Below, piece after piece: positions 1-5,038 of a DNA stretch of 5,038 bases. A program made the position numbers and the translations under genes. This DNA is from Gammaproteobacteria bacterium (lineage in GTDB: Bacteria > Pseudomonadota > Gammaproteobacteria > Arenicellales > Arenicellaceae): positions 1 through 5,038 of the forward strand of contig DNHK01000036.1 in NCBI GenBank assembly GCA_003485905.1. Reading direction: 5' to 3'. The first letter of the stretch is position 1; each line of letters starts with the position of its first letter. The notes beneath the pieces were generated by a model, which was not told where the DNA came from, did no database searches, and saw only the letters and a program-made list of their open reading frames with translations.

Positions 1-884
1 CGAATTCTAACTTTCCCCTGTTGTTCATAAGCTTTAACCAGGGCCTGAGTACCTAAACGCCCATCCCCCTCATCCATAAGTCCGTCAAAGTAGTGTTTCG
101 CCTTGGCAGTTGAATCTGAAACTGTCCCCGCTGTATCCAATGCTTCTTTAACAATGCGTAAATCCTTGGCTAACAACTCAATCATAAATCCTGGGTCAAG
201 TTGGTTGTTCAATATAGCAGGCCCTAAATTATCCAATTGCCAGCTCTGTGCTGCCCCACCCCCTAAGGCAGTCACCAGAGGCTCCAATTCAATATTGTTG
301 GCGGCAGCTAAACCAAGCGCCTCACAAACACCCATTAAATTAGAAGCAACCAATATTTGATTGCAAGCTTTACAGATTTGACCTGCCCCACTTGCGCCGA
401 TAAGCGTTGCAGTTTTACCCAAGCACTCAAACATTGGTAATGCTCGCTGAAAAGCCGCCTCATCGCCGCCGACCATAATAGTAAGTGTTGCATTAATTGC
501 CCCCACATCCCCGCCCGATACTGGAGCATCCAGAAAATCGACTTGCTTCGCAGCGAATTGTTCGTATATCAACTGGCTTGCTGCCGGACTGATGGTGCTC
601 ATATCAATCACCAAAGCATTGGGTTGAATGGTAGACATGACTCCACTCTCACCCAAAAGGACTTGCTCGACATCGGGCGTATCGGAAACCATTGATATGA
701 CCACGTCTGCATCTTGTGCTGCCTCAGCCGGTGTTGCCGCTAGTTTCGCACCTTGCTTAACCAAAGATTCGGTTTTACTCACGGTACGGTTATAAACCGT
801 TAATGGGTAGCCTGCTGCAAGCAAGTGCCCTGCCATAGGCAATCCCATGATGCCCAAACCAATAAAGGAGATACGAGTATCCAT
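1..884 (-). CDS. NAD(P)-dependent beta-hydroxyacid dehydrogenase (tartronate semialdehyde reductase / 3-hydroxyisobutyrate dehydrogenase family), C-terminus cut by window edge
   Basis: My translation gives 294 residues from the ATG at 884 down to base 3 with no stop, so the end lies just outside the window. Family members are about 290-300 residues, so only a few are missing. What is seen: a Rossmann dinucleotide-binding motif GLGIMG at residues 9-14; NRT at 32-34, just after the second strand; the substrate-binding stretch DAPVSGG at 119-125; and GAGQICKACNQ at 166-176, where Lys172 matches the family's catalytic lysine and Asn175 a substrate-binding residue. PGF at 231-233 and KD at 240-241 are the usual C-terminal landmarks. 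Known of the family: cytosolic reversible oxidation of short beta-hydroxyacids such as glycerate/tartronate semialdehyde, 3-hydroxyisobutyrate or L-serine. The N-terminal half resembles E. coli GlxR/GarR most, but the substrate cannot be settled. NRT suggests NADP(H) (inference). The start is fixed by overlap with the gltX stop and by a GAGG element upstream. Confidence 0.9.
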   Translation of the reverse strand, partial: MDTRISFIGLGIMGLPMAGHLLAAGYPLTVYNRTVSKTESLVKQGAKLAATPAEAAQDADVVISMVSDTPDVEQVLLGESGVMSTIQPNALVIDMSTISPAASQLIYEQFAAKQVDFLDAPVSGGDVGAINATLTIMVGGDEAAFQRALPMFECLGKTATLIGASGAGQICKACNQILVASNLMGVCEALGLAAANNIELEPLVTALGGGAAQSWQLDNLGPAILNNQLDPGFMIELLAKDLRIVKEALDTAGTVSDSTAKAKHYFDGLMDEGDGRLGTQALVKAYEQQGKVRI

Positions 885-2323
885 TAGTTAGTAAACCTCG
901 CTGAAAAATTGGTGATTGCTGCAGCGATTCGCTGCAACGTCAGTTCTCGTCCTAAACAAGCTAAGGTCTGATCAATCGATGGAGACTGCGTGCTACCGGT
1001 AACCGCTACCCTAATGGGTTGAGCTACTTTACCAAAACCTACTTCATTTCGATCAACAATGCCCTGAACCACATGATGGATATCTTCAGCTTGCCAGTTT
1101 GCCAGTGACTCAAGCTCTTGTTTAACCTGCGTGAGCAATCCCGCCGATGGCTCCCGAATATTTTTCTTTATCGCAGCCTCGTTATAGGATTCAAACTCCT
1201 TAAAGAAAAACAACGACTGATTCACTAACTCTTTAAGAGTTGCTGCACGCTCTCGAATCAACGTCACTACCTCACTCGCATTGGCATGTTCTTCAATATT
1301 TATATCTTGCTGCTGATAATGCCAAATAGCGGCTTCAACCAGAGCAGCTGGCTCCAAGGCTTTCATGTGCTCATGGTTTACCCATAACAACTTATCCAGA
1401 TTAAAGGTCGATGCTGATCGATTAACATCTTCAATGCGAAAATATTTTAGCAACTCCTGCCGGCTGAATAGCTCCTTATCGCCATGCGACCAGCCCAGCC
1501 GAACCAAGTAGTTCAGCAACGCGTCCGGCAAGTAACCATCATCACGATATTGCATAACTCCAACCGCACTATGACGTTTGGATAAGCGCTTGCCATCCTC
1601 GCCCTGAATCATTGGTACATGTGCGTACTGCGGTAACTCGATTCCAAGTGCGTTCAATATATTGATCTGTCGCGGCGTGTTATTAATATGGTCATCACCT
1701 CGGATGACATGGGTAATCCCCATATCCATATCATCGACTACCACACATAAATTATAGGTTGGCATCCCATCAGGGCGAGCGATAATCAGATCATCCAACT
1801 CATCGTTGGAAATACTGATACTGCCTTTTATTAGGTCTTTAAATACTACCGCACCGGTTTCCGGGTTTTTGAACCGAACCACCGGCTCAACGCCTTCAAT
1901 TTTTTTAGCGCCATGTCTGCACTGACCATCATATTTTGGCTTAAGTCCCTTAGCACGTTGTGCTTCACGCATTTCATCCAATCGTTCTTTACTGCAATAA
2001 CAATGATAAGCCTGATCGTTTTCTATTAACTCCTTGATCACACCCTGATAGCGTTTCAGTCGCTTAGTTTGGTAATGCGGCCCTTCGTCATAGTCCAATC
2101 CCAACCAATTCATTCCATCGATAATGGCCTGAATCGCCTCATCAGTGGAACGTTCACGATCCGTATCTTCTATCCGCAAAACAAAGCGCCCCTCGTTTTG
2201 TCGGGCATGCAACCATGAATATAATGCAGTACGAGCACCGCCGACATGAAGATAACCGGTTGGGCTAGGAGGAAATCGAGTGGTAATACCCATAGGAATT
2301 GGAGCCATACTCTCTAGGTTCAT
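884..2323 (-). CDS. gltX: Glutamyl-tRNA synthetase (class I)
   Basis: This cytosolic enzyme attaches glutamate to tRNA-Glu, for translation and, in bacteria using the C5 pathway, for tetrapyrrole synthesis. The 479 residues match E. coli GltX (471) along the whole length. The class I HIGH motif appears as HVGG at residues 26-29, within PSPTGYLHVGG. The KMSKS motif appears as RLSKR at 246-250. The zinc site is intact: Cys108, Cys110, Cys135 and His137, exactly ten higher than the E. coli ligands 98, 100, 125 and 127. The C-terminal helical anticodon-binding domain is complete, with KTL-like ATLKEL at 361-366 and VGFGKVAQPIRVAVTG at 428-443. The start is uncertain: Met1 (2323), Met6 (2308) and Met11 (2293) are all in frame, and Met11 aligns with the E. 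coli start, so the first ten residues are an extension if translated. None has a convincing Shine-Dalgarno site. The gene is transcribed divergently from the QueD-like gene and overlaps the dehydrogenase by one base. Confidence 0.97.
   Translation of the reverse strand: MNLESMAPIPMGITTRFPPSPTGYLHVGGARTALYSWLHARQNEGRFVLRIEDTDRERSTDEAIQAIIDGMNWLGLDYDEGPHYQTKRLKRYQGVIKELIENDQAYHCYCSKERLDEMREAQRAKGLKPKYDGQCRHGAKKIEGVEPVVRFKNPETGAVVFKDLIKGSISISNDELDDLIIARPDGMPTYNLCVVVDDMDMGITHVIRGDDHINNTPRQINILNALGIELPQYAHVPMIQGEDGKRLSKRHSAVGVMQYRDDGYLPDALLNYLVRLGWSHGDKELFSRQELLKYFRIEDVNRSASTFNLDKLLWVNHEHMKALEPAALVEAAIWHYQQQDINIEEHANASEVVTLIRERAATLKELVNQSLFFFKEFESYNEAAIKKNIREPSAGLLTQVKQELESLANWQAEDIHHVVQGIVDRNEVGFGKVAQPIRVAVTGSTQSPSIDQTLACLGRELTLQRIAAAITNFSARFTN
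896..899 (-). promoter_or_regulatory. Shine-Dalgarno site of the dehydrogenase, inside the gltX 3' end
   Basis: GAGG on the minus strand lies 11 bases before the ATG at 884. The spacing is slightly long but usable. Together with the TAATG stop/start overlap it supports this start and translation coupled to, or reinitiated after, gltX. Confidence 0.5.
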
Positions 2324-2325
2324 GC

Positions 2326-2347
2326 TTGGGTGCGCATTTTAACCCAA
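2326..2347 (-). promoter_or_regulatory. Small hairpin in the gltX leader, just before the start codon
   Basis: TTGGGT and ACCCAA form a perfect 6-base inverted repeat around a 10-base loop, ending two bases before the ATG at 2323. It occupies the place where a ribosome-binding site would sit. An ATG inside the loop opens a five-codon frame (MRTQA) whose stop overlaps the gltX ATG as ATGA. A repeat this short could arise by chance. Confidence 0.3.
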
Positions 2348-2372
2348 TAAAAAATGTACGTAGAAAAATATT

Positions 2373-2402
2373 ATTATCAGCTCATATTCATTTTATGGGC
2401 AA
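2373..2402 (-). promoter_or_regulatory. Candidate sigma-70 promoter for gltX
   Basis: On the minus strand, TTGCCC (2397-2402; 4 of 6 matches to the -35 consensus) lies 18 bases from GATAAT (2373-2378; 5 of 6 matches to the -10 consensus). Transcription would begin near 2366, leaving a leader of about 43 bases before Met1 of GltX. The flanks are A/T-rich. This is a prediction by eye only. Confidence 0.45.
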
Positions 2403-2403
2403 T

Positions 2404-2432
2404 CTATCAATTATTGGCTCTCATGCTAGAAT
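2404..2432 (+). promoter_or_regulatory. Candidate extended -10 promoter for the QueD-like gene
   Basis: TGCTAGAAT at 2424-2432 is an extended -10 element, TG-n-TAGAAT, with 5 of 6 matches in the hexamer. The best -35 at 17-base spacing, CTATCA (2404-2409), is poor, which an extended -10 can compensate for. The start would be near 2439, followed by a GC-rich stretch and a leader of about 50 bases. The candidate does not overlap the gltX promoter candidate, which points the other way. Confidence 0.5.
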
Positions 2433-2442
2433 CGCGCCCCGC

Positions 2443-2474
2443 CGTATCTTAGCTCTCCTGAAGAACTAGGTACG
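2443..2474 (+). promoter_or_regulatory. Possible hairpin in the leader of the QueD-like gene
   Basis: CGTATCTTAG (2443-2452) can pair with CTAGGTACG (2466-2474), giving nine pairs with one G-U wobble and one bulged base around a 13-base loop. An A-rich stretch and the start codon follow within 15 bases. The only purine-rich Shine-Dalgarno-like bases (AGG, 2468-2470) lie within the stem and are too far from the ATG to serve normally. Function is unknown. Confidence 0.35.
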
Positions 2475-2488
2475 CGCACGAAAATATT

Positions 2489-3340
2489 ATGCGCACATTA
2501 TTCGTCGACAATCTAACCGTTATTGACTGCTCACTGCTAGACAGCGAGTTAGGGCTGAGTGGTGCCAGTTGGATAGTCGATCTTTCCTTATCAGGAAATC
2601 TTGACGATGAAAGTATGCTACTCGATTTTGGTGTGGTGAAAAAACAAGTAAAGGCCTTAATCGACGCAGAAGTCGATCACAAACTAATTGTTCCAAGCGC
2701 ATCTGTGCACTGCGATATAACAACTGACAATAATAGTTCAGAGATATCATTCAGCTCAAAATCAAATCAGAATTTCACCGTTACAGCCCCGAATTCAGCG
2801 TTCTGCATATTGCCAAGCGAGCGTATTAACACCGAGGGCGTAACAGCTTATTTGAACGATAGGCTGCGAGCACTCTTACCAGAGAACATAAGTGTAATCG
2901 ATGTTCATTTACGCAACGAAATCAGAGATAACGCGGTTTGGTTTCGTTATAGCCACGGATTAAAAAAACACAATGGCAACTGCCAGCGCATCACACACGG
3001 GCACCGATCGCGGTTGGAAATTTATGTCGACGGGGTTCGTGACAATGTACTTGAAAAAGAATGGGTCAAACGCTTAGACAACATCTATATCGCAACGCGT
3101 GAAGACCTAGAGCGCTCATCAGATTATATAAACGAGTTTAGCTACAGGGCAGATCAGGGTACCTTCAAGCTTTCCTTACCTAAAGACCGAACGTATCTAG
3201 TCGACTGTGACACAACGATTGAAGAAATTGCACAGACTCTAGCAAATACGGTCGCTAGCGGTATATCAGGTAAGAATGTAAAAGTTATCGCTTGGGAAGG
3301 TGTTGATAAGGGTGCAATTGGAGTCACTAACGAAAGTTAA
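2489..3340 (+). CDS. Tandem-duplicated 6-pyruvoyl-tetrahydropterin synthase / QueD-family protein (6-carboxytetrahydropterin synthase-like)
   Basis: The 283 residues are over twice the length of E. coli QueD (about 120). The N-terminal half (about 1-148) follows the PTPS fold: LFVDNLTVID (4-13), SWIVDLSLSG (27-36), LLDFG (44-48) and the Asp63-His64 pair in VDHKL. It lacks the zinc histidines and catalytic Cys and has a Ser/Asn-rich stretch at about 76-98. The C-terminal half (about 150-278) carries the zinc site: His156 (YSHGL), His170 and His172 (HGH), with candidate catalytic Cys165, and Glu270 in AWEG as the likely pterin anchor. Where an Asp-His pair is expected it has Asp197-Asn198. Known family reaction: QueD converts dihydroneopterin triphosphate to 6-carboxytetrahydropterin, towards preQ0 and queuosine. 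Whether this protein does so is inference. The ATG at 2489 is the only normal start after an in-frame stop at 2459; no clear Shine-Dalgarno site is visible. Confidence 0.88.
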   Translation: MRTLFVDNLTVIDCSLLDSELGLSGASWIVDLSLSGNLDDESMLLDFGVVKKQVKALIDAEVDHKLIVPSASVHCDITTDNNSSEISFSSKSNQNFTVTAPNSAFCILPSERINTEGVTAYLNDRLRALLPENISVIDVHLRNEIRDNAVWFRYSHGLKKHNGNCQRITHGHRSRLEIYVDGVRDNVLEKEWVKRLDNIYIATREDLERSSDYINEFSYRADQGTFKLSLPKDRTYLVDCDTTIEEIAQTLANTVASGISGKNVKVIAWEGVDKGAIGVTNES

Positions 3341-3360
3341 ATTCGTAACCTTCCTTGGCA
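3341..3360. other. Convergent gap between the QueD-like gene and sufE
   Basis: Only 20 bases separate the two stop codons. ACGAA/TTCGT (about 3330-3346) and AACCT/AGGTT (about 3347-3371) are 5-base inverted repeats around here, A/T-rich and without a strong T-run. I see no convincing terminator. The two transcripts probably overlap at their 3' ends. Confidence 0.4.
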
Positions 3361-3795
3361 TTAAGCAGGTTTTGAGTTGGCCATATTCACCGCTGCTTGC
3401 TCATAAATCACTTTGAGCATTGCGTGCAGGCCATTGCTGCGAGTCGGGCTTAAGTGCTCATCAAAACCAATATCAGATATAAATTCTGGCCCAGCATCCA
3501 AAATATCATTCGGTTTTTGATCGTTATATACGCGCAGTAATATGGCAATCAAACCAGATACAATCGCCGCATCGCTAATGCCCTGTATGTTCATTTGCCC
3601 ACTCTTTTGCATTTCGATCTGAAACCAAACCTGAGACTGACAGCCGCGAATACGATTTTCTTCAGTACGCCATTCCACCGGGAAGTCTGGCAAGGCTTTA
3701 CCCAGATCAATAATGTGCTCATAGCGAGCCATCCAATCCTCAAATAATTGAAATTCCTCAACTGTGTCTTGTTGAGCTTGTGCAACAGGGTTCAT
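3361..3795 (-). CDS. sufE: SufE-family cysteine desulfuration protein
   Basis: SufE takes persulfide sulfur from a SufS/CsdA-type cysteine desulfurase on its own cysteine and passes it on for Fe-S cluster assembly in the cytosol. The 144 residues are close to E. coli SufE (138). The acceptor Cys52 lies in the conserved loop RIRGCQSQVW (48-57), one position from Cys51 of the E. coli protein. SDAAIVSGLIA (74-84) and PTRSNGLHAML (117-127), with the conserved Arg119, are further family signatures. No desulfurase or scaffold gene is in the window, so its partner is encoded elsewhere. The paralogue CsdE has the same fold and motif and cannot be fully excluded. The gene follows cysS on the same strand after 70 bases, and converges on the QueD-like gene with 20 bases between the two stop codons. 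Confidence 0.93.
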   Translation of the reverse strand: MNPVAQAQQDTVEEFQLFEDWMARYEHIIDLGKALPDFPVEWRTEENRIRGCQSQVWFQIEMQKSGQMNIQGISDAAIVSGLIAILLRVYNDQKPNDILDAGPEFISDIGFDEHLSPTRSNGLHAMLKVIYEQAAVNMANSKPA

Positions 3796-3803
3796 AAGAA
3801 TGA

Positions 3804-3808
3804 CTCTT
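3804..3808 (-). promoter_or_regulatory. Shine-Dalgarno site of sufE, in the cysS-sufE gap
   Basis: AAGAG on the minus strand lies eight bases before the sufE ATG at 3795, which supports that start. The rest of the gap (3796-3865) is A/T-rich, with a weak TATATC-type -10 possibility. It holds no clear terminator, so sufE could be read through from cysS or have a weak promoter of its own. Confidence 0.5.
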
Positions 3809-3865
3809 TTCTGTTATGGGTAGATATATATGGGTGGTTATAAAACTTAAATTGACGATAGCTTG

Positions 3866-5038
3866 TTATCTAGCCTTACGCCATCGGGTACCGCCGGCAA
3901 CATCTTCCAATTCTACGCCAAGAGCTAATAATTTATCCCGTATCGCGTCGGCCTCAGCATACTGTTTGTTCGCTCGGGCTTGCTCTCTATCAGCGACTAA
4001 TGCGTCGATAACAGTTTCGTCAAATACCCCAGCATCTCCCGCAAACCATGTGGCAGGGTCCTGAGTTAGAATGCCCAGTAGCTGCCCGCAGGCTAACAAT
4101 GATGACTTTAACCGCAACCGCTCTTCATCATCAGTGCTAATGTTCAGCGCGCGCGCCGTATTAAACATTTCGGCTAGTGCTTTCGGCGTATTTAAATCAT
4201 CCAACAGAGTGTCCATGAAAGCTTGTGGTACTTCCGCATCTGACACATCAATATCTTCCGCGTCTCGTAAGGCTCCATATAATCGATCCAACGCAGCTTG
4301 AGCCTGTCGAGCGGTATCATCAGACCATTCCAGCTGTGCTCGATAATGCGCACTCAATAGAGCGTATCGAATCACTTCACCTCGATAATCCTTAACCAAA
4401 TCTTTTATCAGCAATACATTGCCAAGAGATTTAGACATTTTCTCGGCATTAACGTTAATAAATCCGTTATGCATCCAGTAGCGAACATAGGTATCCCCAC
4501 CGTGAGCACAGGTGCTTTGCGCAACCTCATTCTCATGATGAGGAAACACCAAATCTGTCCCCCCACCGTGAATATCTATAGTTCTCCCCAAGTGTTCCTT
4601 GGCCATTGCCGAACATTCAATGTGCCAACCGGGCCTACCCCGACCCCATGGACTATCCCAACCAGGCTGCTCATCACTGGATGGCTTCCATAATACAAAG
4701 TCACTAGGGTTTTTCTTATACGGGGCAACTTCAACCCTGGCACCGGCTATCAGTTCATCTTGATTACGCCCGGACAGCTCTCCGTAGGTCTTGTACGTAC
4801 TCACATCAAAAAGCACATGCGATTCAGCTTCGTAGGCAAAACCATCTTCGATCAAGGCAGCTATCATGGCTGAAATTTCAGGCAGATGATCCGTAACACG
4901 CGGCTCTATATCAACCGGCAGAACACCTAACATTCCCAGATCAGCATGAAATGCATTGGTATAGCGTTCAGATATCACGTCGATTCCGACGCCTTCCATC
5001 ACCGCGGCTTTATTAATTTTATCGTCAATATCTGTGAT
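3866..5038 (-). CDS. cysS: Cysteinyl-tRNA synthetase (class I), N-terminus cut by window edge
   Basis: This cytosolic enzyme attaches cysteine to tRNA-Cys. The frame stays open to the right edge, giving 390 visible residues. It begins at ITDIDDKI, a conserved motif near residue 66 of E. coli CysS (461 residues), so about 65 residues are missing, including the HIGH motif and the first zinc cysteine. Counting from the first visible residue: Cys142 in GWHIECSAM, and His167 and Glu171 in FPHHENE, match zinc ligands Cys209, His234 and Glu238 of E. coli with identical spacing. KMSKS is at 200-204. The C-terminus (RDKLLALGVELEDVAGGTRWR) is the usual anticodon-binding end. The internal GTG and ATG codons at 5002 and 4999 are not starts, because conserved sequence continues upstream of them. 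sufE follows on the same strand. Confidence 0.97.
   Translation of the reverse strand: MTDIDDKINKAAVMEGVGIDVISERYTNAFHADLGMLGVLPVDIEPRVTDHLPEISAMIAALIEDGFAYEAESHVLFDVSTYKTYGELSGRNQDELIAGARVEVAPYKKNPSDFVLWKPSSDEQPGWDSPWGRGRPGWHIECSAMAKEHLGRTIDIHGGGTDLVFPHHENEVAQSTCAHGGDTYVRYWMHNGFINVNAEKMSKSLGNVLLIKDLVKDYRGEVIRYALLSAHYRAQLEWSDDTARQAQAALDRLYGALRDAEDIDVSDAEVPQAFMDTLLDDLNTPKALAEMFNTARALNISTDDEERLRLKSSLLACGQLLGILTQDPATWFAGDAGVFDETVIDALVADREQARANKQYAEADAIRDKLLALGVELEDVAGGTRWRKAR

Noticed and set aside
103..529. Small open frames on both strands around 103-360 and 335-529
   Set aside because: They overlap the well-supported dehydrogenase in other frames and their translations resemble no protein family.
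2324..2488. A tRNA gene or T-box leader near gltX
   Set aside because: No cloverleaf, T-loop (GGTTCGA-type) or T-box sequence is visible in this gap.
2443..2491. A preQ1 riboswitch ahead of the QueD-like gene
   Set aside because: The hairpin and A-rich tail are suggestive in outline only; I cannot match the conserved loop bases of a preQ1 class, so it is listed only as a possible hairpin.
2330..2496. ATGCGCAC at 2489-2496 and its inverse at 2330-2337 as paired operator sites
   Set aside because: Each contains the self-complementary TGCGCA, and both coincide with ATG codons. Two copies 150 bases apart are not persuasive.
3330..3371. Bidirectional terminator between the QueD-like gene and sufE
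   Set aside because: The inverted repeats are only five bases, A/T-rich, and lack a proper T-run.
3816..4693. Plus-strand open frames opposite cysS
   Set aside because: They lie antisense to conserved cysS sequence, have no recognisable domains and look like by-products of its codon use.
4999..5002. GTG/ATG as the start of a shorter cysS
   Set aside because: The frame continues to the right edge through the conserved ITDIDDKI motif, so the gene is cut by the window and does not start there.

Overview
The window looks like ordinary chromosomal DNA of a gammaproteobacterium, with moderate GC content by eye. GltX, SufE and CysS all resemble their Escherichia coli counterparts closely along their length. 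The duplicated QueD-like protein is a type I associate from memory with marine and pseudomonad-like gammaproteobacteria. I cannot name a genus. I see no mobile element, CRISPR array, rRNA, tRNA or phage gene.

Layout, left to right: (1) 1-884, minus strand: a nearly complete NAD(P)-dependent beta-hydroxyacid dehydrogenase of the tartronate semialdehyde reductase / 3-hydroxyisobutyrate dehydrogenase family, cut at its C-terminus by the window edge. (2) 884-2323, minus: gltX, glutamyl-tRNA synthetase. Its stop codon shares one base with the dehydrogenase start codon (TAATG). (3) 2324-2488: a divergent intergenic region with a candidate promoter for each direction and a possible hairpin in each leader. 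(4) 2489-3340, plus: a 283-residue protein that reads as two tandem PTPS/QueD folds, with the catalytic residues split between the halves. (5) 3361-3795, minus: sufE, sulfur acceptor for a cysteine desulfurase, convergent with the previous gene and only 20 bases from it. (6) 3866-5038, minus: cysS, cysteinyl-tRNA synthetase, lacking its first 65 or so residues because they lie beyond the right edge.

Four of the five genes touch tRNA chemistry or the supplies for it. Two charge tRNAs, one belongs to the family of the first committed step towards queuosine, and one delivers sulfur for Fe-S clusters or thio-modification. This may be simple clustering of housekeeping genes. The dehydrogenase is a metabolic outlier, yet it is the gene most tightly joined to gltX.

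The most notable item is the duplicated QueD-like protein. Its N-terminal half keeps the Asp-His pair but has lost the zinc and cysteine site. Its C-terminal half keeps the zinc and cysteine site but has lost the His of the Asp-His pair. I believe this family already exists in databases under a generic QueD-type name, so its novelty lies in its untested biochemistry rather than its existence.
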